Below are positions 25,199 to 34,974 of a stretch of DNA of 64,000 nt, piece after piece. The translations under genes were made by a program, and so were the position numbers. The stretch comes from an uncultured Bacteroidales bacterium (GTDB lineage Bacteria > Bacteroidota > Bacteroidia > Bacteroidales > UBA932). How positions within the stretch are numbered: position 1 is the stretch's first letter; every line of letters starts with the position of its first letter. Location of the stretch: contig CAKUXR010000002.1 in assembly GCA_934700615.1 (NCBI GenBank), positions 1 to 64,000 of the forward strand, given 5' to 3'. The notes below the pieces were generated by a model. That model saw nothing but the letters and a program-made list of their open reading frames with translations. It did not search any database and was not told the origin of the DNA.

Positions 25199-27439
25199 AT
25201 GAACAAAACTGTATTTACAATCCTGTCACTCGGATTGCTGGCGGTTGCATCATGTTCGGTAAATTCAGGAAAGCAGACTGTTCCTGTGTATCTGGACGAG
25301 AGCAAAGACATTGACGCAAGAGTCTCTGACGCGCTTGCAAGAATGACAATGGAAGAGAAGGTGGCTATTCTCCATGCTCAGAGCAAATTCTCATCTCATG
25401 GAGTACCGCGCCTCGGAATTCCTGAACTCTGGACCTCAGACGGTCCTCACGGCATCCGTCCTGAAGTGAAATGGGACGAGTGGGACCAGGCCGGATGGAC
25501 CAACGACTCCTGCACCGCCTTCCCTGCATTGACCTGTCTCGCAGCAACTTGGGACAAGGAAGCTTCGGCCCTTTACGGCAAGAGCATCGGCGAGGAAGCC
25601 CGCTACCGTGAAAAGGATGTCCTTCTGGGACCTGGCGTCAATATCTACAGGACTCCTTACAACGGACGTAACTTCGAATACATGGGAGAGGATCCGTTCC
25701 TTGCCGGTGAGATGTGCGTGCCTTACATCCAGGAAGTCCAGAAGAACGGCGTGGCTGTCTGCCTCAAGCATTTCGCTCTGAACAACCAGGAGTGCAACCG
25801 TCACATCGCTGATGTAGATGTCGATGACAGAACACTTTACGAGATTTATCTGCCTGCATTCAAGAAAGGCGTAGAGAAAGGTAACGCATGGTCAGTAATG
25901 GCCTCATACAACCTTTACAAGGGCCAGCACCTCTGCCATAACAAATACCTTCTGGATGATGTCCTCAAGGGTGAGTGGAAATTCGACGGAGCTGTCATCA
26001 GCGACTGGGGCGGCGCCTGCGACCCTGACCAGGCTGCCTCATATGGCCTTGACCTCGAATACGGAACATGGACAGACGGCCTTTCAAGCAAAGGCAAGAC
26101 CAGCTACGACAGCTACATGCTTGCTGACCCATACCTTGAGCGCCTCCGCGACGGACGTGCATCACTCGAGAAACTGGACGACAAGGCAGGACGCGTGCTG
26201 AAGCTCATCTTCCGCACAGCCATGAACACCAAGAAGCCTTTCGGTTCCATCAATTCACCTGAGCACCTGGCAGCCGCACGCCAGATCGGCGCAGACGGTA
26301 TCGTACTTCTGAAAAACGACGCTGCCGGTGACGGTTCCAAGGTTCTCCCTGTAGATCTCGCATCTGCAAAGAAGATTCTCGTCGTCGGAGAAAATGCCAT
26401 CAAGATGATGACAGTCGGCGGAGGTTCTTCATCATTGAAAGTAAAACATGAGGTTTCTCCTCTCGAAGGCATCCAGGCCGCTGTCGGAAACAATGCGGAA
26501 GTCATCTATGAGAGAGGTTACGTAGGAAGTACTTCCAACTCATACAATGGCGTAACTTCAGGACAGGACCTTTCCGAGTCACGTACAGAGGAGCAGCTTA
26601 TTGCTGATGCTGCCAGAGCTGCCGCAGACGCTGACGTAGTCCTCTTCTTCGGCGGTCTCAACAAGGACAACCATCAGGACAGCGAAGGTGCCGACAGAAT
26701 CGCATACGGCCTCCCATACAACCAGGATGCTGTAATCGAGGCTCTTGCCGCAGCAAACCCTAATCTCGCAGTATGTCTCGTCAGCGGAAATGCCGTTGCC
26801 ATGCCATGGATAGGACAGGTAAGGTCCATCGCCCAGTGCTGGTTCTGCGGTTCCGAGGCCGGCAACTCCATCGCCGATGTAATCTTCGGTAAGGTCAATC
26901 CTAGCGGAAAGCTTCCGTTCACATTCCCTGTAAGAATCGAAGACTCCCCTGCCCACGCGGTCGGCGCATACACCTGCGGAAAGGACGTCCACTATAAAGA
27001 AGGAATCTACGTCGGCTACCGCTGGTTCGACACCAAGGAAATCAAGCCTCTGTTCGCGTTCGGCCACGGCCTCAGCTACACCGAGTTCGAGTACAGTGAT
27101 TTCAATGCCAGCCCATCGGTTTCTGCCAATGGCACTCTGAAGGCTTCTGTCAATGTCAAGAATATCGGCAGCCGTGAGGGCAAGGAAATCGTCCAGCTCT
27201 ACATCGGTGAAGAGAATCCTGTTCTCGACCGTCCGACAAAAGAGCTCAAGGCATTCGAGAAAGTGAGCCTCGCTCCAGGCGAGACCAAGACCGTCAAGTT
27301 CGAAATTCCGGCTTCAGACCTCGCTTATTTCAATGCAGAGTCACACAGCTGGGTTCTCGATCCGGCCCACACATTCAAGGCATATTTCGCTGCCGCTTCC
27401 GATGATATCCGCGGCACAGTGGAATTCAAGACGAAGTAA
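25199..27439 (+). CDS. Glycoside hydrolase family 3 beta-glycosidase, divergent from bglX
   Basis: A 746-residue lipoprotein (VASC lipobox, Cys19). GH3 barrel with SDGPHGIRPE near residues 80-90, RNFEYMGEDPFLAG, CLKHFALNNQE and nucleophile D269 in GAVISDWGGA; the alpha/beta sandwich domain (GIVLLKNDA, FGKVNPSGKLPFTFP) and fibronectin III-like domain (EFEYSDF, GKEIVQLYIGEE, KAFEKVSLAPGETK) follow. It belongs to a different GH3 subgroup from the BglX-like neighbour and is more like thermostable beta-glucosidases with an RxxxxxGEDP barrel motif. The pair may process different beta-linked oligosaccharides. No susC/susD pair or transporter is nearby, so the two genes do not form a classical PUL. 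Confidence 0.9.
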   Translation: MNKTVFTILSLGLLAVASCSVNSGKQTVPVYLDESKDIDARVSDALARMTMEEKVAILHAQSKFSSHGVPRLGIPELWTSDGPHGIRPEVKWDEWDQAGWTNDSCTAFPALTCLAATWDKEASALYGKSIGEEARYREKDVLLGPGVNIYRTPYNGRNFEYMGEDPFLAGEMCVPYIQEVQKNGVAVCLKHFALNNQECNRHIADVDVDDRTLYEIYLPAFKKGVEKGNAWSVMASYNLYKGQHLCHNKYLLDDVLKGEWKFDGAVISDWGGACDPDQAASYGLDLEYGTWTDGLSSKGKTSYDSYMLADPYLERLRDGRASLEKLDDKAGRVLKLIFRTAMNTKKPFGSINSPEHLAAARQIGADGIVLLKNDAAGDGSKVLPVDLASAKKILVVGENAIKMMTVGGGSSSLKVKHEVSPLEGIQAAVGNNAEVIYERGYVGSTSNSYNGVTSGQDLSESRTEEQLIADAARAAADADVVLFFGGLNKDNHQDSEGADRIAYGLPYNQDAVIEALAAANPNLAVCLVSGNAVAMPWIGQVRSIAQCWFCGSEAGNSIADVIFGKVNPSGKLPFTFPVRIEDSPAHAVGAYTCGKDVHYKEGIYVGYRWFDTKEIKPLFAFGHGLSYTEFEYSDFNASPSVSANGTLKASVNVKNIGSREGKEIVQLYIGEENPVLDRPTKELKAFEKVSLAPGETKTVKFEIPASDLAYFNAESHSWVLDPAHTFKAYFAAASDDIRGTVEFKTK

Positions 27440-27460
27440 TTGCTACGACAATAAATTTTT

Positions 27461-27492
27461 ACGCCACGTTATGCGAAAACATAACGTGGCGT
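27461..27492. terminator. Bidirectional terminator between GH3 and V-ATPase
   Basis: Perfect 12-bp stem acgccacgttat (27461-27472) / ataacgtggcgt (27481-27492) with an 8-nt loop, placed between convergent transcripts and flanked by A/T-rich runs on both sides. Confidence 0.8.
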
Positions 27493-27519
27493 AATTATTA
27501 TCTGGATTTATGCTGTCTG

Positions 27520-27966
<447 letters not shown>

Positions 27967-27976
27967 TTATTTGTCA

Positions 27977-29800
27977 TTATTTTGTTTTCACCAAAGGGTT
28001 ATATTTAGCACCGGTACCCTCATAACCGGAATTCTTGAAGTACTCCACAAAAGTAAGACGAAGCGGATGTACAAACGCACCGAGGCAGGACATCGCAAGA
28101 TTCAGCACATGGCCGAAAATCAATATTACAATGCAGAACACCCAATTCACCACAGGCACAGGAATGTCAAGAATCATAGTACCCATGATATTGAAAGCAT
28201 TTCCGAGCATACCGCCGGCAAGGCCGAGCGCATACAGACGGATGTAACTCAGGACATCACCCAGCAGACCGGTAACCATGTTATAGGTATCCCAGAGGCC
28301 TGAACCGATATTCACCAGAGGATTACGTCCAGGAGTATTGAACACGAAAATCGCAAGACCGCTGACTGCTGCCAATGCAATAATCACCCACTTGAAGACT
28401 TCTGCAGAAAGGACCTCCATCATGCCGAGCGAAATCACGACGATACCGCCGACAATAAGAGTAGTCCAGCCCCATGTGGAGACAGTCTTGCTGAAACCGA
28501 AACGCTTCGTGAAATTCACGGTCTTGATAATCATCGCAAGACAGATGTGAAGCACACCGATAGCGACAGCCAGAACCATCTGGACAGGGAAACCTGCAAT
28601 CTTTCCGTCAGGGAACCATCCGTCGATACACAAAGCCTTAAGCCATGACGGAGCCCAAGACGCACTCAGAATACTCATTCCGAAGAACGTACCCAGGAAC
28701 AGTCCCACGAAGAAAGTCATTCCTCCGAGGAATCCGATAAGCCTGTACATCTTGCCCAGGCCGGAATCCTGCATCTTCTGCTTCATGTACAATGCGATAA
28801 GCATAAGGACAATTCCGTAACCGGCATCACCCATACACATCGCAAAGAACAGCATGAAGAACGGTCCGAGGACAGGAGTCGGGTCGAACTCGTCATATAC
28901 AGGCATACCGTACATGCCGGTCAACACCTCGAAATTCCTTGCGAACCAGTTGTTGTGCAACTTGATAGGAGGATTGTCCTCCTTGGTCGCAGCCTCAGCA
29001 GTATAATATACGCCAAGTTCATCAAATGCTTTCTTGAGCCTGTCGTCATCCTCAACAGGAGCAAAACCGGTCAGGACCGTAACATAATTGTCCACAGCCT
29101 TCTCGGTCGCAGCCTCAGCGAAATAAAGGTCAAGTTCCCCGAGTCTGTCGGCATAAGTCTTTTCCAAGTTTCCTATGCAAGACTTCAAGTTCGCAAGCTT
29201 GCGGTTCTCGCCATCAAGCCTGGACTGGATTTCCGCCAAAGTCTTCTCCGCCTCATTCACAGAACCCGCAGGAGCCGCAATAGGCTCAATCGGGAAACTG
29301 TATTCATCGCCGGCAGGTGCGACAGTCACGAAAAATACGGTGCTCTCAGTCTCGCTGATAACCTGAAGCGGCTGAATGTCACCCCATGAAGCATCGAATT
29401 TCTTCTTGGGACAACTATAGAACCTCACAAGAAGTCCCTTGGCCTCAAGCTTCTGGAGATCAGCACTGCTGAACTCACCCCAAGGCTTGCGGGCAACCAG
29501 TTCTTTCTTTGCAGAAGTCAGTTCCCCACGAAGTTCAGCGATACGCTCGTCAGTATCAAGGACATCCTTTGCGGAGCATCCCGAAACAGACGACTTGTCA
29601 GGCTCGCCCTTGCAGCTTTTCAGCACTGACAGAGCCTTCTTCACCTCATCGGCATCCGCAAGAAGCTTCTCCGACTTTTCATCGATCGGCTTAAGCGAAC
29701 GTGTGATGTCAATGACTCCAAGTTCCTGAATCTTCGACAGGAATTCCTCCGTCTGCCCGCAAAGCAGGACAAAGGAGTATTTTGTCATCGGGCTAATCAT
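27977..29800 (-). CDS. atpI: V-type ATPase subunit I (a subunit)
   Basis: A 607-residue membrane stator subunit. Soluble N-terminal half with coiled coils (about 1-310; the glycan-free EFLSKIQELGVIDITRS start is conserved) and a C-terminal half with about seven to eight transmembrane helices (GPFFMLFFAMCMGDAGYGIVLM; LSYIRLYALGLAGGMLGNAFN, which carries the essential Arg of the ion channel). The reading frame extends further upstream, but ATG 29800 (MISPMTKYS) overlaps the stop region of the D gene and matches the family start; 29788 is an alternative. Confidence 0.9.
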   Translation of the reverse strand: MISPMTKYSFVLLCGQTEEFLSKIQELGVIDITRSLKPIDEKSEKLLADADEVKKALSVLKSCKGEPDKSSVSGCSAKDVLDTDERIAELRGELTSAKKELVARKPWGEFSSADLQKLEAKGLLVRFYSCPKKKFDASWGDIQPLQVISETESTVFFVTVAPAGDEYSFPIEPIAAPAGSVNEAEKTLAEIQSRLDGENRKLANLKSCIGNLEKTYADRLGELDLYFAEAATEKAVDNYVTVLTGFAPVEDDDRLKKAFDELGVYYTAEAATKEDNPPIKLHNNWFARNFEVLTGMYGMPVYDEFDPTPVLGPFFMLFFAMCMGDAGYGIVLMLIALYMKQKMQDSGLGKMYRLIGFLGGMTFFVGLFLGTFFGMSILSASWAPSWLKALCIDGWFPDGKIAGFPVQMVLAVAIGVLHICLAMIIKTVNFTKRFGFSKTVSTWGWTTLIVGGIVVISLGMMEVLSAEVFKWVIIALAAVSGLAIFVFNTPGRNPLVNIGSGLWDTYNMVTGLLGDVLSYIRLYALGLAGGMLGNAFNIMGTMILDIPVPVVNWVFCIVILIFGHVLNLAMSCLGAFVHPLRLTFVEYFKNSGYEGTGAKYNPLVKTK

Positions 29801-30410
29801 GCTGCAGCTCCTCCATAGCTTCTTCCTCCTCGTGGCGGCTCTTGACAATCTTGGACGAGGCCTTGCTCAAGTTCTCCTCATCCTCCATATATCTCTTGAT
29901 TTTCCTGATAGCCTCCTGATAACCAGGAATCTGCACCTTCTCGTAGAGGTTCACCTTCTGAGTGGTCTTCTTCCTCTGCCAGTCAAGGATGCGGCTCTTT
30001 TCCTGATATACTTCAGACTCGATGCCAAGACGCGTAAGTTCCTTAAGGATAGTCACGCCGTCAGCATACCATGCCGGCTTCACAAACGCATTGAACGGAC
30101 GGATTTCATAATGAATCTCCTTCAGTTCAGGCGTCTTCACTCCGGCGAGCTTGGCTGTAACCAGTTCCACATCCGTAATGGCTATGAGACCCGGTTCAAA
30201 CTCATTCCAGAGCGCGGCAAGATAGTCGTACTTCTTCATGGAGGCATTCAGTTCCACAATAAGCTTTTCCGAACGTTCCTTGGCCTTACGCACCTCAAGA
30301 CGCAGGGCAGACTCCTTGTTCTGAAGCGTAGGGAGTGCCTTCTGACGCATCTTCAGCTGCTTGCCGAGATTGTTCAGAGAAGTCTTATTGTATTGGAATT
30401 TTATTGCCAT
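29793..30410 (-). CDS. atpD: V-type ATPase subunit D (central stalk)
   Basis: A 205-residue, mostly helical coiled-coil protein that forms the rotor axle inside the A3B3 head. Typical start FQYNKTSLNNLGKQLKMRQKALPTLQNKES and C-terminal helix with QKVNLYEKVQIPGYQEAIRKIKRYMEDEE. Lies between B and I, overlapping the I start by 8 bases. Confidence 0.92.
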   Translation of the reverse strand: MAIKFQYNKTSLNNLGKQLKMRQKALPTLQNKESALRLEVRKAKERSEKLIVELNASMKKYDYLAALWNEFEPGLIAITDVELVTAKLAGVKTPELKEIHYEIRPFNAFVKPAWYADGVTILKELTRLGIESEVYQEKSRILDWQRKKTTQKVNLYEKVQIPGYQEAIRKIKRYMEDEENLSKASSKIVKSRHEEEEAMEELQHD

Positions 30411-30446
30411 AATTAATTGCTATTCAGTTATTTTTTTAAGGGTTAC

Positions 30447-31775
30447 TTAGTCCTGATTTCCCTTCCAGTACTTGTCGATGAGCACCTGCTTGATACCAGT
30501 CTCTGCCTTAGAGAAGTACTTGCCGAACAGCTCCCATGCAGTGTCGAGCATCTCCTCAATGGTAATGTTGACATCGATGGAAAGAAGTCTTGTAGCATAC
30601 TCCTTGGCATATTTGAGACAGCGGTGGTCATAGTCGCTCAAGTCGAAACCGTTCTCAAGTTTCGTCTTCGCATTCTGGGCATCCGCATAAAGACGCACAC
30701 TGGCATTCATCACCTGACTGTGGTCCTCGCGGGTCTTCTTGCCCTGGACAAGCTGTTTCAGACGGGAAAGTGAACGGAACGGGTCAATGATAACCTTTCC
30801 GGAATCAGCGTCGGCACGAAGGTAAAGCTGTCCCTCGGTAATATAACCGGTGTTGTCCGGAATAGCGTGTGTAATATCACCGTCATTCAATGTAGTCACT
30901 GCAATGATAGTGATAGAACCGCCTGAAGGGAGCTGAACGGCCTTCTCGTATATCTTCGCAAGGTCAGAGTAAAGTGAACCTGGCATGGAGTCCTTCGAAG
31001 GAATCTGGTCCATACGGTTGGACACGATACTGAGCGCATCGGCATACAATGTCATATCGGTCAGCAGGACAAGTACTTTCTCATTCTTGTCCACAGCGAA
31101 ATACTCAGCTGCAGCAAGAGTCATGTCCGGAATAAGCAGACGCTCTACAGGAGGTTCCTCAGTAGTATTGATAAAACTGATAATCTTGTCAAGCGCACCG
31201 GCAGACTCGAAAGCATGACGGAAGAAAAGATAGTCATCATTTGAAAGACCCATTCCGCCGAGGATAATCTTGTCAACATCCGCACGGAGAGCCACATCCG
31301 CCATCACCTGGTTATAAGGCTGGTCAGCATCGGCGAAGAAAGGAATCTTCTGACCTGACACGATGGTATTGTTAAGGTCAATGCCGGCAATACCAGTAGG
31401 GATAAGCTCGGAAGGCTGACGTCTCTTGTAAGGGTTCACAGAAGGACCGCCAATCTCGCGCTCCTCGCCCTCAACCTCAGGACCACCGTCAATAGGCTGT
31501 CCATAAGCATTGAAAAATCTTCCTGAAAGCTGCTCACTCACCTTCAATGTAGGAGGAGCTCCGAGGAATGACACCTCCGCATTTGTAGGAATACCCTCAG
31601 TTCCGGCGAAAACCTGGAGAGTGACAGCATCACCCTTGGTCTTCACAACCTGGGCAAGCCTGCCGGCAACAGTGGCAAGTTCATCATTGGCTACTCCCGT
31701 GGCCTTCAATGATACTGTGGCCTTGGTAATAGCATCCAGCTGTGTATATGTTCTTTGAAAAGCTTTATTTGCCAT
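30447..31775 (-). CDS. atpB: V-type ATPase subunit B
   Basis: A 442-residue non-catalytic head subunit (nucleotide-binding fold without a complete P-loop). Conserved: SGRFFNAYGQPIDGGP, NPYKRRQPSELIPTGIAGIDLNNTIVSGQKIPFF, VLVLLTDMTLYADALSIVSNRMDQIPSKDSMPGSLYSDLAKIYEKA, and DITHAIPDNTGYITEGQ. Its start overlaps the end of the A gene by 11 bases. Confidence 0.95.
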   Translation of the reverse strand: MANKAFQRTYTQLDAITKATVSLKATGVANDELATVAGRLAQVVKTKGDAVTLQVFAGTEGIPTNAEVSFLGAPPTLKVSEQLSGRFFNAYGQPIDGGPEVEGEEREIGGPSVNPYKRRQPSELIPTGIAGIDLNNTIVSGQKIPFFADADQPYNQVMADVALRADVDKIILGGMGLSNDDYLFFRHAFESAGALDKIISFINTTEEPPVERLLIPDMTLAAAEYFAVDKNEKVLVLLTDMTLYADALSIVSNRMDQIPSKDSMPGSLYSDLAKIYEKAVQLPSGGSITIIAVTTLNDGDITHAIPDNTGYITEGQLYLRADADSGKVIIDPFRSLSRLKQLVQGKKTREDHSQVMNASVRLYADAQNAKTKLENGFDLSDYDHRCLKYAKEYATRLLSIDVNITIEEMLDTAWELFGKYFSKAETGIKQVLIDKYWKGNQD

Positions 31776-33519
31776 TTTCTTCCAGAAGTTTTGAAAGTTG
31801 TGAGTTATATTTCTCGAAATCCTCGCTGTGGAACTCCGTATAGTTCATCTGACGGAGATCATTGATCATCTCCTTGAAGAAGTTGCGGCACTCCTCGAAG
31901 TTTTCGAATTCGAACTGCCTTCCGCAGATGTCCAGAATCAGGTTCAGCATGAATTTCTGACGCTCCAGACTGCAAAGGCTATCGACAGCATCGAACGCAT
32001 CCTGCTGAAGGAACACGAAGTCCAGAAGCTCTGACTTCCAGAAGGTCTCATGGTAACTCATAGGAACACCGTCATCTCCGAGGATATTGATCTGCTCGGC
32101 AGCGTCACGGCCCTGACGGATGATATTCTTCGCCTTGGAAACCTTGTCAGCCCAGCCGGCCTCAATCTTTTCGTCGAGGAACTCGCGGATTTCAGGATAC
32201 TCGAGATACTTCGAATAAGAATCGATAGGGTTCACGGCAGGATATCTCTTCTGGTCAGCACGGTTCTGTTCGAGAGCATAGAAGCAACGTGCCGCCTTCT
32301 TGGTGGACTCCGTAACAGGCTCCTTCAGGTTACCGCCGGCAGGAGACACTGTTCCGATAAATGTGACCGCACCCGTCTTGCCATTGTTCAGCACAACCAT
32401 ACCTGAACGTGCATAGAAGCTGGAAATGATGGCAGAAAGATCGACAGGGAACGCATCCGCACCAGGAAGTTCCTCCATACGGTTACTCATCTCCCTCAAC
32501 GCCTGGGCCCAACGTGATGTAGAGTCGGCAAGAAGCAGACACTTGAGTCCCATCGCACGGTAATACTCGCAGATCGTCATCGCGGTATAGACTGAAGCCT
32601 CACGGGCAGCAACCGGCATGTTGGAAGTGTTGCAGATGATGGTCGTACGCTCCATAAGATGACGGCCTGTATGAGGGTCAATGAGTTCCGGGAACTCAGT
32701 GAAGATTTCCACGACCTCGTTCGCACGCTCTCCGCAGGCAGCCATCACGATGACGTCGGCATCACCCTGCTTTGCAATCGCGTGCTGAAGCACAGTCTTT
32801 CCGCAACCGAAAGGCCCAGGGATAAAGCCTGTACCGCCCTCGGCGATAGGATTGAGAGTGTCAATGACCCTGACACCTGTCTCCATGATTCTATTCGGCC
32901 TCGGTTTCTCCTTGTAGCACTTGATAGCCACTTTCACAGGCCATTTCTGAACCATTGTAACAGGAACCTCCTCGCCGTTCTCGTCAACAAGCACAGCAAC
33001 AGTATGGTCAATGTTATACTGTCCGGCCTTCTCAATGCTCTTTACGGTATAAGTTCCCTTGAATGAGAACGGAACCATGATCTTGTGAGGAAGCCATCCT
33101 TCCTTTACCTCACCGAGCCAGTCAGCCGCAACGACCTTGTCGCCCGGTTTGGCCATAGGAGTGAAATCCCAAAGTTTGTCGTGGTCAAGCGGAGCTGTAT
33201 ATTCACCCCTCTTGAGGAACACGCCATCCATAGTGGCCAGGTTATTCTGAAGTCCGTCATAGACACTGGACAGAAGACCAGGACCAAGTGATATCTCAAG
33301 CATCTTGCCTTCGAACTCGACAGCATCTCCGTTCTTAAGTCCTCGAGTACTCTCAAAGACCTGGACGGAAGCATTTCTGCCCTTCACCTTGATGACCTCG
33401 GCCATGAGCCTGGTACCGCCCAAAGTGATGTAGCAGAGTTCGTTCTCAGCTACCGGGCCATCAACCTCGACAGTGACAAGGTTTGAAACGATGCCCGTTA
33501 CCTTTCCTTTTGTTTTCAT
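31765..33519 (-). CDS. atpA: V-type ATPase catalytic subunit A
   Basis: A 584-residue catalytic subunit. Walker A GPFGCGKT at about residues 233-240; the A-type bulge region and VEVFTEFPEL; Walker B-like LLLADSTSRWAQALREMSNRMEELPG; SPAGGNLKEPVTEST. It hydrolyses or makes ATP at the A/B interfaces. Length matches archaeal/bacterial V-type A subunits. Confidence 0.95.
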   Translation of the reverse strand: MKTKGKVTGIVSNLVTVEVDGPVAENELCYITLGGTRLMAEVIKVKGRNASVQVFESTRGLKNGDAVEFEGKMLEISLGPGLLSSVYDGLQNNLATMDGVFLKRGEYTAPLDHDKLWDFTPMAKPGDKVVAADWLGEVKEGWLPHKIMVPFSFKGTYTVKSIEKAGQYNIDHTVAVLVDENGEEVPVTMVQKWPVKVAIKCYKEKPRPNRIMETGVRVIDTLNPIAEGGTGFIPGPFGCGKTVLQHAIAKQGDADVIVMAACGERANEVVEIFTEFPELIDPHTGRHLMERTTIICNTSNMPVAAREASVYTAMTICEYYRAMGLKCLLLADSTSRWAQALREMSNRMEELPGADAFPVDLSAIISSFYARSGMVVLNNGKTGAVTFIGTVSPAGGNLKEPVTESTKKAARCFYALEQNRADQKRYPAVNPIDSYSKYLEYPEIREFLDEKIEAGWADKVSKAKNIIRQGRDAAEQINILGDDGVPMSYHETFWKSELLDFVFLQQDAFDAVDSLCSLERQKFMLNLILDICGRQFEFENFEECRNFFKEMINDLRQMNYTEFHSEDFEKYNSQLSKLLEENGK

Positions 33520-33548
33520 TTATTCAATTACTGTTTTAATTTCACTAA

Positions 33549-34160
33549 TCAGCTGACCGCCTTGTCAGCAGCATCACGGATTCCGGTATAAGAACCGCGC
33601 ACTTCATCCACGAGACGTGCAAACATCTGTCTGCCGGTCCCGTCATCAAGTTTAAGCCATCTTGCCACGATATGAAGTTTCGCGATGAAGCCGAGAACGG
33701 CGTCAATGTCGAAATAGTCAAACGTGGTGAGTTCATCGATTTTCGCCCACATGAGATCGTCAATGCCTCTTTCTCTGGCCAGGATATCATCGGTCGCGAG
33801 AACCGAATCCAGTTTCTGGGCCTCCTCGAACTCTCCCGGCGCGGACATGAAGATGTCAGTCCCGGCAGGTCTGCCGAGAGCCTTGTTCAGATAAGCGACC
33901 TTGGCATTCCTGACATTGAGGTCGAACCTGAAATACTCTCTGAGGAAATGATCTTTGAGCGACAATGCATTCTGATAGAACTCCAGATTCAGCTTCTCAT
34001 CCTGATAGCCGTCCATGAGCATATCAATGAGACGGTTATCTCCAGTGGAGCTCATCTCCCTGATTTCCTGCACAAGAGCGTCGGCAGTGGCCGCATCAGC
34101 CCCTTTCCAGTCAGGAGTGATGTCAGGAAGACTTGCTATCAGATATTCGTAATTAGCCAT
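33549..34160 (-). CDS. DUF2764 protein of the V-ATPase operon
   Basis: A 203-residue helical protein (starts ANYEYLIASLPDITPDW) of the DUF2764 family, found between E and A in V-ATPase operons of Bacteroidota, Chlamydiae and spirochetes. Its position and size suggest that it replaces the archaeal C-type subunit that joins stalk to membrane; this is inference, not shown here. It starts 2 bases after the E gene ends. Confidence 0.85.
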   Translation of the reverse strand: MANYEYLIASLPDITPDWKGADAATADALVQEIREMSSTGDNRLIDMLMDGYQDEKLNLEFYQNALSLKDHFLREYFRFDLNVRNAKVAYLNKALGRPAGTDIFMSAPGEFEEAQKLDSVLATDDILARERGIDDLMWAKIDELTTFDYFDIDAVLGFIAKLHIVARWLKLDDGTGRQMFARLVDEVRGSYTGIRDAADKAVS

Positions 34161-34162
34161 AA

Positions 34163-34771
34163 TTATTCTCCGAAAAGAAGCTTTCTGGTTGCAGGACGGA
34201 GATACTCGCTGATGAGTTCCTTGAATGTCTCGTCTGTAAGACTGATGAAATAACTTCCGTCCTTAGGACCGATAGTGAACCCGCCGGCAATCTTCTTGGA
34301 GAAAGAAGCGTTCACCTGTCCCTTGAGAATGGTGGAAAGTTCATTCTTGACGAATGGTTCGAGGGAAGATTTCAATGTTTCAGGAAGGACCAGATTCAGG
34401 TCCATTGCGGTCTCGGCATTGAACTTTTCAGCAACAGCCTTGATCACCTCTTTTACGAAAGCCTCATCTGAAAGCGCTTTCTCGGTAGCGGCACCTGTCA
34501 TCTTGAACACTACAAGATCCTCGATGTCCTTTCTTGTGGCCTGGACACTCTGGGAAGCCGCCATCTTAAGGTCACCTGCTACCTTGACCTTGTAGGCCTC
34601 AGCTTCCTTCTCTGCCTTGGTCATGATTTCAGCAGCCTTCTTTTCTGCTTCCGCTACGATATCTGCAGCCTGAGATTTGGCTTTGGCAAGAAGTGCCTCG
34701 CCTTCTTCCCTTCCTTTTGACAGGCCCTCGTTATAGAGCTTGTCTGTCAGTTCTTGCAATTTGTTCTGCAT
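34163..34771 (-). CDS. atpE: V-type ATPase subunit E (peripheral stalk)
   Basis: A 202-residue protein with a long N-terminal Ala/Glu/Lys-rich coiled coil (ALLAKAKSQAADIVAEAEKKAAEIM) and a globular C-terminal domain, as in peripheral-stalk E subunits. First gene of the operon. No separate H/G, C or F subunit gene is present, as in other minimal bacterial V-ATPases. Confidence 0.88.
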   Translation of the reverse strand: MQNKLQELTDKLYNEGLSKGREEGEALLAKAKSQAADIVAEAEKKAAEIMTKAEKEAEAYKVKVAGDLKMAASQSVQATRKDIEDLVVFKMTGAATEKALSDEAFVKEVIKAVAEKFNAETAMDLNLVLPETLKSSLEPFVKNELSTILKGQVNASFSKKIAGGFTIGPKDGSYFISLTDETFKELISEYLRPATRKLLFGE

Positions 34772-34814
34772 ATATAAAAATCTTAATTTTAATCGTTTTT
34801 ATTGTTAAATCAAG

Positions 34815-34845
34815 CAAATTTACACATTTTGCCTTTCTTTACAAA
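34815..34845 (-). promoter_or_regulatory. Promoter of the V-ATPase operon
   Basis: TAAATTTG -7 box (34815-34822 on the plus strand, read on minus) with TTTG -33 box at 34842-34845, about 22 bases apart: one of the best matches to the Bacteroidota consensus in the window. Leader of about 38 nt. Confidence 0.65.
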
Positions 34846-34929
34846 TTAAGTTCCGTACTTTGTAGAAATTTTGTTCCAAAAGTCGAAACTTTCGTTTTGA
34901 AAGTGCATTCCGCAACCAAAACGGAACAT

Positions 34930-34969
34930 AAAAACCAGGTGACAGAAGTCCGGAAACTTCAGTCACCTG
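34930..34969 (-). terminator. Terminator of the sulfation operon
   Basis: Stem caggtgac-a-gaagt (34936-34949) / acttc-a-gtcacctg (34956-34969), 13 pairs with one A/A mismatch; on the minus strand it runs into GGTTTTTATG. Follows the sulfotransferase stop by 6 bases. Confidence 0.8.
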
Positions 34970-34974
34970 CGTTA

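Noticed and set aside
22736..27439. Polysaccharide utilization locus
   Set aside because: There is no susC/susD pair, sensor or transporter near the two GH3 genes.
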